Below, in pieces: positions 45,281 through 56,883 of a stretch of DNA of 64,000 nt (its first letter is position 1; each line of letters begins with the position of its first letter). The notes beneath the pieces were generated by a model. That model worked only from the letters and a program-made list of their open reading frames with translations, was not told the DNA's origin and did not search any database. The translations under genes were made by a program, and so were the position numbers. The DNA lies in NCBI GenBank assembly GCA_050084515.1, contig CM114272.1, positions 50,654,001-50,718,000 of the forward strand. The letters are read 5' to 3'. The stretch comes from Blasia pusilla. Lineage: Eukaryota > Marchantiophyta > Marchantiopsida > Blasiales.

Positions 45281-46059
45281 TGTCATACACATCGCTACAC
45301 AACCCACATCACTGGTCACATCTACACACCACACAACACCAATCTTCCCCAACATACGGATAGATTCATACATAAATGAACCATACTCATGCATATACAT
45401 TGGAATCCCACAACAAAATCAAGAGTAGTAAAAACGACTCAGCTGACCTAAAACTCCACTCATGAATCTACATCGGCATTTGGAACCACATCCACCCTCA
45501 GCTATGAGGGAATCGGAACGTTAGCACCCTGACTCCTACACATCCACACACGTCTATGCAAGAGAGGCGCTCCTAAGGCTCAACATGAGAAAGATGGCTT
45601 GAGAGAGATGGCTTGAGAAAGCCATCTCTCTCACTCTTATACCCTTAGGAAGAGCCAAAAAGCTCTTCCCCCCCAAATAGCCCTACCAACGGTAATCTGC
45701 ATGCACAGGTTACCAAGTGATTTTTGACTTGGTCAATGGGTCACATGACGGACTAAAACCAAAATAAGTAAATCGCCATAAACGACGTTCCCGACACAAC
45801 GGACCTGTTGCCAACCTCATCGGACATCTTGGGATGAAGTTACACTCAAAAAACCCCTTGACTCTCTATGTCGTTGACGTGATAGAACTCTACCTATGTC
45901 AAAATAAGATGTGACAGCTGTCGTGCGCATACACATCGCTACATAACCCACATCACTAGTCACATCTATACACCATACAACACCGATCTTCCCCAACATA
46001 CGGGTAGATCCACATACAAATGAAACATACTCACGCATATATACTAGGACCCCACAACT
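45281..46059 (-). repeat. 3' LTR complex of gypsy copy 4b (A-L-A arrangement)
   Basis: A1 (about 45919-46058), L (about 45415-45916, starting TGTCACATCTTATTTTGAC on the minus strand) and A2 (45281-45414). A1 and A2 share GGTGTTGT(A/G)TGGTG, GATGTGAC(T/C)AGTGATGTGGGTT and GTAGCGATGTGTATG. L matches 20813-21360. Confidence 0.8.
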
Positions 46060-48540
46060 GCCCCCCTAGCTGATAGTTGGGCCCCCCCAACTCCAGATAG
46101 CACACACATATGTACCCGACAAGATATCCTATCCTATACACATCTAGCACCATCGGTGCTGCCATCCCCGCAACACTGCCATATTGCAGCAACCTGCCGT
46201 GTTGATCCCTCCGAAGAGATCTAACACTCTCGTACCCTGCTCCAACATAGGCACGGCTCCACTCCTACCTCACGAGCTCGTTTGCACTCCACGCATCTCA
46301 ACGCTCATCCCCAACAACAATAAAGCAACTCTGCACCATGGGAAGAGACACCCATCATGGTATGTCTCTCGGTGGGACTATCCACTATAGGAATGTCCTC
46401 CGCATGTGTGCTCCTCTCCCCGAACCCTCATGATTAGTGAACACCACCTGTGAATACTGTCAACGTGGTCACGGTATCCCCACGTGGTCGACCACCATTA
46501 CTCCCTGCAAACTGCACCGGTAGATGGCTTACCCGTCCATCACCTAATCGTCACCCTCGCCGATAAGAAACTATCTCCTCCCAAAAATCCAGAATGAAAC
46601 CTAGAGGGTACAACACCGTACTCCCTACCAACACATCATATGACTCTGCCGGTGTCGTAATCGCTCGAGTGCGCACCATTGCACTATCCAACTCATGCTC
46701 TGGCTGAAGTCTAACTACCAACTCCTGTCGAGTCATGAACTGCGTGAGTGATACGCCCCTAATAGAGGTCTATATCTTAAAGGGAAAATGCTCCATGTTT
46801 CGTTTCCGTAATCCCAACGCCAAACACGCCGCCTTCCCTAACATCAAGGGATGCGCTCTTGAATGAAGTAGGATGCGCTGTGGGTGGTACACCGTACATG
46901 TGGGACTAACCAAGCAAAACACTCTTGCTCACTTATCCAACAACTCCACACATGGTGTGATCATGGCTCGCTCTATGGCCAATCGAGCTGGCATATCTAC
47001 CAACTTCGCCGCTGCCGCATGCCATGAATGAGTGGGGGATGTCTCGAGCTCTTGCTCCGAGGGCAAGTCCACCACCTCCTCAACTACCTTTGAACAAGAG
47101 GCACTCGCTTCTCCACGCTCACACAACGTGGCAGCCAGCCGTAACACCTTTGTTGATCAAACTCCCAATGTCGCCAACTCCATGGCGGAAAACAACAAAG
47201 TCTGGCTCACCCTAGTGGCCACCTCAAACAATATGGTCGACACGGGCTCCTCCCAAGCTAGCATAGGAGTTATCTCTCCAACTCCTCGTGACGTCAATGC
47301 ACCTCACCCACCTATGGGTACTACCGGTTGTTGAGGCACCATCGACATTGTATGCAATGCCTCTAACAACGTGAATGAGTGGGAAATATTGGCCTTCTGC
47401 CCATCGGTCCCCTCCTGTGGGTCAATCTCAACCCCACCTCTCGATGGCTCGATTACTCTCGCAGCACTATGAGTCACCATCGAAGCAGCCTCAACCTGAG
47501 CCACACTACACATAAATCCCATCCCCGCAAAATCCTCACCAACATCGTGGTATGATGTGGAGGTTGGCGCCACACTAGCTACTTTGGGCCTGCCCGTAGC
47601 TACATCATCGTCATGGCAACAATCCTCTGCTCCAACTGATGGATGCGAATAAGGAGTGCTACATCAAGTGCACGTCCTTCATCTCCCATGACAGGTGATG
47701 GCACTCTACCACGATCATCTACCACTCGATCTCCACCAACTCTCTTGCCCCCAAGTCCTCTGCCTACCTCAGGACGTACCTCCCAAAGAAGATCATAACA
47801 CCTATCCCTAGTGTGACCATATGGGTGACAATGATCACACTGTAATTATGGTGGGGCCATCCTCTATGGCTCTTGAGCTATCGGAGGCGCCCATGTCCCT
47901 CTCCCATGAAGTGGGAAGTCCCTCTGCCTATGTGACCCACCACACGTCCAACAAGCCAACCCTGGTCCCTGTTGGGAAACATATGTCGGTATGTGCCGTT
48001 GCCTCATCGGCTCACAATACCTGCCCTGCTCTCTCGTCCCACTGGCCTGCTCCCATGGTACAGGTGCATGCTGGGGAATTTTTTGGGTCTACTTCTACTC
48101 CTCGACCCTTCGAATCCCGTGAAAAACCCGTGGTCACCACCTACTCCTCACTCATGTTGAGCTCTATCCGCTTAGACAACTCAAAGACCACTTTCAATGT
48201 GGGCTTTGCCGTGTGAAGCAATATCGCATCCCGAACTCTCCTCCATAGCTCCTCATCTAGCACCACGTACCAATACTGCACTGATTGCGCCTCTGTCATC
48301 CCATATGTGGCAACAATCAACCGTCGCATGCGCGTGAATGCCATCTTGGCCACTTCTTGGTCCAATTCATGCAAGTAAATATTAGAAAGTAGAGGGACGA
48401 GGGCCCAAGGGGCACTCTCCCAACGGGAGAGAACCGATCCTTGAAGGGGGTCTAGAACGCCAAGCTTGCCGCCAACAAGTCCAACTCTCACATGATCTCC
48501 ATTGAAAATCCTATAGACTCTTTAGCTTATCGGTCCGCAA
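45281..48540 (-). mobile_element. Gypsy copy 4b: non-autonomous derivative (gag-protease-methyltransferase stub)
   Basis: Reading leftward: gag (48491-48141, WYVVLDEELWRRVRDAI, VVFELSKRIELNMSEE), zinc knuckle CDHCHPYGHTRDRCYDL (about 47850-47800), coiled coil, linker GEDFAGMGFMCSVAQVEAA (47573-47304), protease remnants (ESYDVLVGSTVLYPLGF at 46650-46600), methyltransferase motif I stub (about 46230-46200), then the same 3'-end junction as copy 3, polypurine-like GCTAGGGGGGC (46060-46070), and the A-L-A LTR end to 45281. RT, RNase H and integrase are absent from this unit. Stops are frequent. Confidence 0.8.
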
Positions 48541-48543
48541 GAG

Positions 48544-48575
48544 TTGGGGTAACTAGAACCAACTAGTTACCCCAA
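48544..48575. repeat. Perfect 13-bp hairpin at a retrotransposon junction
   Basis: TTGGGGTAACTAG (48544-48556) pairs with CTAGTTACCCCAA (48563-48575) across a 6-nt loop. It sits between the end of the integrase-PHD fragment and the start of gag in copy 4. Confidence 0.75.
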
Positions 48576-48756
48576 TTTTTGGAAGAACTCCACTGTAGGA
48601 GTAAAACTCCGTGGTCCTCTACCACCTCAACACTCTCACTGTCATCCTCTCCATCTAGTCCCCGAGTTGATGGTGAAGGTCTCTCCGCTCTCACTTTGCC
48701 ATCATACCCCTCACAAAAAAAACAGAATTGAAATCTACCTAGTATCTCCTCTATGT

Positions 48757-49800
48757 ACATCTGGGACACATCTATTGTCTCGGAGGAACCTTAGTGAGAG
48801 GTGGCGTCAGACATGCCATATGCTAACCTCTCAAACATCCATCACAGACTAGCATCGTGGCTGCACCACGGGCTGAACCACACAACATACAACGCAAGCA
48901 TGCAGGAACTATTGCTAAGCTCGGATCTACTGTACCATCAATGTTAGAAAGGTGACATGGCGCACAATTACACACATGGTCCTTCCATACCATACCATCG
49001 CGTCCCTCCAACAAGAGAACAACGGATGGCAAAACATCACGCACTCTCAGGATAGTGATTCCTGTAGTCACATCCAACGTCGTCGCTGCCATCTGTTGCA
49101 AGTAGACATAATCTCCTTGATGAAACCTCCGGATAGTTGGTCGATAACCACCACCCCGAATAGTCGCATACCTCAACGTATCCCGATGCTGCGCAATCGC
49201 CAAGTTCTCGAACGCTATGGGCATCACTCTTCGAAAAAACTCAGCCCTCTGAGAACATGCTCCCATCCATACATCTAGGTCATCAAGATCCAGCACCTCA
49301 CCAGCATCTCGACAAATGGCCGTAGGTAAATCTGGCTCTCGGCCATAAAGTAGCAAGTACGGTGAAAAAGACGCTAAGAATGCCTGCCTGCCTGGTGAAT
49401 CTGTATCCCATCGCCAACCAGGGCAACTGGAGGTCCCAATCTCCTAGGTGACCTCTCTGCAAGCCATACTTGCGTAAACCCCTCTTCACCGTCTGCACAA
49501 CTCTCTCCACTAATCCATCCGCCTCGGGATGATCTCGCGAAGTCGTGCGGTGGTCGATCAACGCGTGATCACACAAGGCCTAGAACTCACCGTGAAACTT
49601 GGTACCCTGGTCTGTTAACAGCTCACTCGGTATGCCATAATGACTCAACACTCAGTCAAGGAAGGCATAAGCTACTCCCTCACTCGCTTTGTCAGGCAAT
49701 GCAACCAACTCGATCCACTTCGAGAAGTGCTCGACCATCACCAACACATAATGACTATGATGCTCCGTCAAAGGGGCGAGAGAGTTTGCAGTCCACATAA
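48757..49800 (-). pseudogene. Gypsy copy 4a: integrase and PHD-finger fragment
   Basis: Minus-strand frames encode YVLVMVEHFSKWIELVALP, DHRTTSRDHPEADGLVERVVQT (catalytic Glu region), RGLRKYGLQRGHLGDWDLQ, LLYGREPDLPTAI, FHQGDYVYLQQM, LRVRDVLPSVVLLLEGRDG and VWKDHVCNCAP. The PHD finger follows at 48891-48757: CMLCGS, LVCDGCLRG, HMACLTPPL, MCPRC. Both Trp positions of the PHD are TAG stops. Its right end near 49800 meets sequence next to copia 1, and its left end runs into copy 4b through a hairpin. Confidence 0.85.
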
Positions 49801-50220
49801 ATTCATAGTTATGCTTTTCCAATTGGTAGAATCAAGAGTAAATTTAAGGGTCATGCTTTTTCAATTCGCAGTATCACTATAATTTTTTTTTGTATCCGAT
49901 GAAAAGGGAGGGGATAAGTTGTAGTATGAAACAAACTCAAGAGCCAAACTCTGTGGATTGTGTATATTGCAAGCCAAAGGCTAACCTGTTTGTGAACATG
50001 ATTGGATACTTATACAGAGAGGAAGATAACCTCTTGAAGTGTATTAGTAGTTACAAATAGACAACGGCAAATTGGAAGAGCATGGGATAGGGTTGACAAA
50101 ACATAATGACACTTGAGAATTGTAAAGCCCCACGATGGTTTTGCCATATGAGACAAAGATGATAAATGGAGCGGCAGAGTTCTGGCATATTCTTAGGACT
50201 TTTTTATCCTTAGGATTCTT
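49801..50220. other. Unassigned; probable 3' end/LTR of copia 1
   Basis: Sequence between the integrase fragment of copy 4a and the RNase H end of copia 1. I could not align it to the 5' LTR region at 53.7-54.0 kb, so the 3' LTR is not proven. Confidence 0.3.
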
Positions 50221-50229
50221 TTTGATCCC

Positions 50230-51499
50230 ATGAATGGATCTTTCAAGTTCATATCGATATCTCTAACGTCTAAATCATTTCTAAACATCTCAAATTTATC
50301 TTTAGGCAATGTCTTTGTAAAGTTGTCAGAAATTTGTTAATATGTACCTACATTCACAAGATCAATTTCTCTTGCAAGCACTTTCTATTTGATAAAATGA
50401 TAGTGCACCTCAACATGCTTTGTACGAGTATGAAACACAAGGTTGTTAGCAAGCTTGATACTATTAGTATTATCTGCATATCTTACACGAGATCCTAAGT
50501 TATTAGCACCAATCTCAACAAGAAATCGATGAAGCCACACCGCCTCACATGGTGCATTGGTTGCTCATCTGTACCTAGCCTCTGTTAAAGATAAAACAAA
50601 TGTAAGTTGCTTTTTTGAAGCTCAACTTATAACAACGCTTCCCAAAGTAAATGAATAACTAGATGTGGAGTGTCGATTAAACACGCTTCCATATTTTGAA
50701 AGCATGTGAAGAGCATATTGTCGTTGCAGTAACCACATGCTCTCTCCAGCCTTGATAAACTCAACACCAAGGAAGTACTTGAGTTCTCCAAAGTCCTTCA
50801 TGTCAAATTCTGCTGGTAACTTCAACTTGACTTGTTGTACCATTTTTTCATTACTCCCAATAATCAAGAGATAGTCAACATACGACACAATGAGAACCGT
50901 ATGATCTTGTCCTCTCAAGACATATAACAAGGAGTCCGAATTACATACCTTAAACTCTTGTAGGACGTATGTAATCTTGCCATACCAAGCTCTTGGAGCT
51001 TGTTTGAGCTTGTATAGAGCTTTCTTCAACCTATAGAGCGAAATGGAAACTTGGGATGCTCGTATCCAAGTGGTTGAGTCATATATACCTTCTCGTATAG
51101 ATCTCCATTCAAGAAGGCATTCTTGACGTCCATGTGATGTAATCTCCACTTCTTACTTACTACAGCTACAACCAATGTTCTTATAGTCGCCATCTTTGCA
51201 ACAAGGCTAAATGTTTCCTCATAATCGATGTCATATTGTTGTGCATAGTCCTTAGTCACCAATCTCGCTTTGTATCTGTTAATTGTACCATCTTGATTGC
51301 GTTTGATTTTTTTAACCCATTTACAACCAATAGCTTCGTTGCCGGAAGGTATATCAACCAACTTCCATGTTTGTTGATGTCTTAATGCAGCAAGCTCTTC
51401 CTCCATAGCTTCAATCCATTCAACTTTACTTGCAGCTTTTTCAAAATAACTCGGCTTCTGTTCTCGAAGGGTAGTCATTATATATGCATGATATGTCAC
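50230..51499 (-). pseudogene. Copia 1 reverse transcriptase and RNase H
   Basis: WKLVDIPSGNEAIGCKWVKK, KARLVTKDYAQQYDIDYEETF, HHMDVKNAFLNGDLYEKVYM, KQAPRAWYGKI, SYVDYLLIIGSN, FDMKDFGELKYFLGVEF are the standard copia RT blocks. The active site YVDD is YVDY here, a loss of one catalytic Asp. A frameshift separates the frames near 51030-51140. The RNase H part near 50600-50400 keeps APCEAVWLHRFLVEIG and TKHVEVHYHFI. Confidence 0.88.
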
Positions 51500-51729
51500 A
51501 AGGAAACCTTCATTTATGAATCTATGAACTAGTTGTGTAACTCTACTTGATTTACGAAGTTATTGTTCAGAAGGTAGATCCCTCTGACACATTACTCAAG
51601 CTCTGACTTGTGTCAACAGACTGAATACGTACTCTTCCCGTCCATAGACTCAAAAATTTAATTGACGTTCTAGGATCTCTCCTAATCCTACACTCGTACT
51701 TGGGGAATTTGAAGGCAATTTCTATTGGT

Positions 51730-52560
51730 TAACAGTTATATTCTCCCCTCAACATACGAGTTTAGAGGTGGAATAGGCTCAGATGGAGCATACCATGACT
51801 TTAGCTCATCAAAGACACCATCGTGACTAATAAGAAACAACTTAGAGGATGGAAGGTAGCACTTATACCCCTTAGTTCCATTAGCATAGCTAATGAAGAT
51901 ACATCTTTCACACTTGGGGTCGAATTTCTCACGTCTCTCAGAAGGAACACGAGCATAACAAATACATCCAAATACTTTCAAGAAGGAAAAATCAAGTTTA
52001 TTTGCTGTGAAGACTTCGAATGGAGTTTTATCATGAATTCTTGCTATTGGAGTTTAGTTGATTAAGAAGAGTGCACACGCTAGAGCCTCTGCGCAATATA
52101 CCTTAAGCATGTTCTTCTCATTCAACATAGCTCGTGCCGCTTCAACAATATGTCGATTCTTCCTCTCAGCCATTCCATTTTGTTGTGGAATAAAACGACA
52201 AGTCACTTGACATGGATGCCATTCTGACGTAAATAGTCATGAAACTTTGTTGAAAGATATTCTCCTTCTCCATCACAACGCAATTTCAAAATGTGTTCTC
52301 CAGTCTGCTTCTCTACTAGAACTTTGAATGTTTGGAACACTAAGAATACCTCTAACTTGGCTTTCAAAAAGTATACCCATATATACCTAGAGAAGTCATC
52401 AATAAATGAAATAAAGTACTGGAAATCACTAAAGCTATGTTGTGATGATGTCCACATATCACTGTGGATTAACTCCAATATCCTAGATGCTCTTCTACCT
52501 TGCTTTGGGAAGGGAAATTTAGCTTGTTTTCCAAATGAGCAAGGAGGACATACCTCTAAC
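51730..52560 (-). pseudogene. Copia 1 integrase
   Basis: ELIHSDMWTSSQHSFSDFQY, FIDDFSRYIWVYFLKAK and LRCDGEGEYLSTKF (52478-52203) carry the D,D part of the core. MAERKNRHIVEAARAMLNEK holds the Glu in the next frame. VFGCICYARVPSERREKFDP and KGYKCYLPSSK (51981-51736) form the C-terminal part. A frameshift and stops separate the pieces. Confidence 0.85.
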
Positions 52561-52699
52561 GTAGCAGGACTCGCTAATTTAGGAAGTCCTATTACTATAT
52601 TAGATGATGAAAGACCGTGTTATCTTTGAAGATTCATATGTCCAATTCTTTTATGCCACACATTTAGATCTGTGACTTGTTTTCCGGTTTTACCATATA

Positions 52700-53180
52700 T
52701 TGTTGTTTGAATCTCTGGCATGGAAACATCTCATTTGAATATTCTGTGAGATCTAGTTCCTCTGGCTATCGTAGTCTGGTCATCCATTATTTCAATGAAA
52801 CAACCATCAACATTAAACTTCACTTGATAACCCTGTTCTACTATTTGTCCTACAGAGATCAAGTTTCTTGTAATGGTAGGAACATAGAGAACATTTCCAA
52901 GAGCACAAGAACCATATGATGCTATTGGAACGTTACTGATATGCGTGATATGATGTTGAGTGTCATCTCTTGTGATCATAATTGCAAGATAGTCTTGTTC
53001 CAACGCGAACATTCAAGTCTATTGAGTCACCTTCTGGCTTGGCTTCATTACATGTGACAATCTCCCATAGTTCTTGACCCATGAAAAATTATTTCATGTA
53101 AAACTTCCAGACATTATAATTCTGCTTATCTAGCTTCTTGCCAGTGATTGATGTTGAGGAATATTCCATGGCAAACGGTT
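52700..53180 (-). pseudogene. Copia 1 gag start fused to the pre-integrase region by deletion
   Basis: LDKQNYNVWKFYMK at 53140-53090 is the gag N-terminus. After EAKPEGDSIDLN (about 53030) the sequence continues with DDTQHHITHI (about 52960), which in copia 2 lies about 0.9 kb further on. VLYVPTITRNLISVGQIVEQ and CFIEIMDDQTT follow. Confidence 0.75.
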
Positions 53181-53672
53181 TCACTCACAAAAATATAATT
53201 GCAGGTTCTCTATTGCTCCAATTAAAGCATAGACCACTCCTAGACACAAATCGATCTAAAATTTTCCAAAATTGATCAATTGTATGAAAGAACTAGTCGA
53301 AATTGGCCTCTAGAGAGCAAACTACAGAACTTTTCTTTATTAATTGCACTTTCCTATACTGAAATTGCTACTGCAAGAGCTCAAAATTTCAAAATTGAGC
53401 GATTTTGGGTGCGTTGGAAAGCTCTCAACGAGATCTACATGATTTCTTGAACAAGACTTTCATGTCGTTCTAACCGCTGCGGACCGTGATGGCTAATTAG
53501 ACCAGGAAAGCCTTAAAAACGCCTCCAAAGTTTTATCAGCGTCAAAGCTCCACCTGAAATCTGCACCCACTGAGCTTTGAACGAAGTTGGCTTCTCCCAA
53601 ACTGATTTTTTTCCTTCTTTTGTCTCTCTTCTCTCCTCAAACACCAAGAATTTCAAGTGATGTTCTCTTATC

Positions 53673-53684
53673 GCTCTGATACCA
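53673..53684 (-). promoter_or_regulatory. Primer binding site (tRNA-iMet) of copia 1
   Basis: TGGTATCAGAGC on the minus strand is complementary to the 3' end of plant initiator tRNA-Met, the usual copia primer. It follows a CCACA LTR end at 53685. Copia 2 has a degenerate equivalent near 60515. Confidence 0.9.
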
Positions 53685-54016
53685 TGTGGAAAACTGCTAA
53701 AGAAGCATAACTGATGGGAAACGGCTCTCACACTCACATACCACCATGGAGAACAAAATTTTCAATGAGAGAATGAGTGGAGGCTGGTCCCCTTCTCAAT
53801 TATATAGCGTATGTACAAGCAACCATAACCCTAACCTTAACCATAGTCTCAAGTTAGACTAATTGTGATTAACTAACCCTAGTTAAGATAATCGCGCTTA
53901 AGTGACTAACCAAGATTAAGCATCCCTACTTCGTGTTAGTACCAAATGTAGCAGTTCAGGTGTCTCATGAGCTTGATTGTAACTTAATTTTCAATAATGT
54001 ATTTGTGTACAACAAT
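53685..54016 (-). repeat. Probable 5' LTR of copia 1
   Basis: Lies directly upstream of the primer binding site. TATATAA on the minus strand (53800-53806) is a suitable TATA box. The outer TG end was not fixed because no matching 3' LTR was found. Confidence 0.45.
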
Positions 54017-54295
54017 TGTCACGTCCTTAAGGATAGATCAACAAGATCTAGTAGATCATCTTCAAGGATAATAGAGGAGAGCCTCAAGAGGTGAGGGATG
54101 ACTTGTTGAGGCCACATGTAACCTGAGAGAGAGCAAGTTTCTCCTTCGTTTATGCTCATTTGAAGCCACATAGAGAAACTTAATATTTCAAGTAAATTAC
54201 TATTTTGAGTATAGTGGAATTTCCCCTTTGGTAAGTGGGCCTTGACCCTTGAAATCCGTTCAAGATCCAAGGAGGTGACCTGTGAGTATAGGTTA
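54017..54295 (+). repeat. Diverged LTR fragment of the gypsy copy 2 type
   Basis: Starts TGTCACGTCCTTAAGGATAG and follows the copy 2 LTR to GAGTATAGGTTACC, with clear blocks (AAGATCTAGTAGA, GAGCAAGTTTCTCCTTCGTTT, CCAAGGAGGTGAC). The downstream half of the LTR is absent. Confidence 0.75.
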
Positions 54296-55403
<1,108 letters not shown>

Positions 55404-55500
55404 TATAGCGATCCATGGATGTTAATAGGCCTGCTCAAGTAGGGTTTAACACTAGTTGTGCTATCTTGAGCAGGCCTATTGACATCCATGGATCGCTATA
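55404..55500. repeat. Long inverted repeat: 35-bp arms, 27-nt loop
   Basis: Arm 1 (55404-55438, starting TATAGCGATCCATGGATGT) and arm 2 (55466-55500, ending CATCCATGGATCGCTATA) are complementary with one mismatch. The hairpin lies exactly where the decayed LTR of gypsy copy 5 begins. It could be a snap-back junction, a MITE-like element or a transcribed hairpin. Confidence 0.85.
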
Positions 55501-56883
55501 GCCCCAAAAATCCGTCGATGCGGTAGAACTCTGCATGTCGGGTAACTAAGATGTGAAAACTATCGTGTGAATACACAACGCTACACAATCCATATTGTTG
55601 GTCATATCTACACATCACTCAACACCAATCTTCCCAACACATGTTTTGACCCACCCTTAAAGAAAAAATACACTCACGCATATAATTGAGACCACACAAC
55701 CGCCCTGCTGGCTAGAAGTTGGGTTCCCCTAACTCTAGCTAGGAGACATTACGTATACTTGACATGATCTACTACTCTATACACATGTAGCATCGTCTGT
55801 GCCGTCATCCCTCCAACATCTCCCAACATACGCTCGTCTGCGGATCCATCTCATCTATCTCCATCTAGAGATATTGATATAGCTGAATGTCATCCTACAA
55901 CATTACAATATTATAGCTACCTGCCCTGTTGATCCCTTCAAAGAGATCTAACACTCTTGTACCCTCCTCTAGACGTTGCCACACAACATGTGTGTTATTC
56001 AGAGATATCAAGTCTCCAATCCAAGAGCATGACCGTCACATGACTAATATTGACTATCTCTGCTGAAAGACACCGGCATGACTCCACACTTGCCTCACAA
56101 GCTTGTCCGCACTCCTCTCCAATTCAACGCTCGTACCCAACAACGGTGAAGAGGTCTCTCTATCATGGGAAGACACATCCACCATGGCATGTCTCTCCAT
56201 GGGACTATCCGCTAGTAGGATGTTCTCCGCATGGCATCCCCCCATGGTCGACCATCACTACGCCATGCAATTTGCACCGGTAGATGGCTCACCCGTCCAT
56301 GATCAGGTCACCATCCTTGACGATTAGAAACCATCTCCTCCAAGAAATCAAGGATGAAACCAAGGGGGTAAATATGGTACTTCCTACCAACACATCATAC
56401 ATCTCTCCCGGTGTCGTAATTGGCTGAGTGCGCACCATCGCACTATCAGACTCATGCTCGGGCTAGAGTCTAACAACTAGCTCTTGTCGAGTCATGTACT
56501 GGGTGGGTGACACACCCCCAATAAAGGTCTGTATCTGCAAGGGACAAGGCTCAATGCTGCCTTTCCATAGTCCCAATGCCAAAAACACCACCTTCCCCAA
56601 CATCAAGGGCTACGCTCTCGAATCAAGTAGGACGTGTTGCAGGTGGTACGTTGTACATGTTGGACTAACCAAGCGAATCACTCCAGCTCGGTTATCTAAC
56701 AACACCACATGGCTTGCTCTATCACTAGCCTAGTTGGCATATCTACCAACTTTTCCACCACAACGCGTGCTATGATTGAATGAGAAATGTCTCTAGCACT
56801 TATTCTGAGGTAGGTCCACCACCTCCTCACCAACCACCTCCGAATGAGAGGCAATCATCTCTCCACACTCGCACAACATGGCG
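55501..56883 (-). mobile_element. Gypsy copy 5: non-autonomous derivative fragment
   Basis: From right to left: linker/protease remnants (PLGFILDFLEEM near 56350; second block partly readable), methyltransferase motif I stub near 55935-55965, the 3'-end junction, segment A (about 55560-55710) and the first bases of L (CACATCTTAGTTACC, GAGTTCTACC) ending at the hairpin. At 56883 it is joined to the truncated RT of copia 2. Highly decayed; placed by similarity to copies 3 and 4. Confidence 0.65.

Larger units (their letters stand above)
50221..53685 (-). mobile_element. Copia 1: Ty1/copia retrotransposon, internally deleted
   Basis: From right to left: primer binding site (53673-53684), gag start (MEYSSTSITGKKLDKQNYNV, about 53170-53040), then directly the region after the protease (DDTQHHITHISNVPIASYG), GAG-pre-integrase, integrase, RT and RNase H. 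The gag remainder, zinc knuckle and DSG protease motif are deleted between about 53040 and 52980. The order INT before RT defines Ty1/copia. Scattered stops and frameshifts make it inactive. It is closely related to copia 2 at 56.9-60.5 kb. Confidence 0.85.

Noticed and set aside
55404-55500. microRNA gene
   Set aside because: The hairpin is strong, but without small-RNA evidence or target information a miRNA call is not justified; reported as an inverted repeat.
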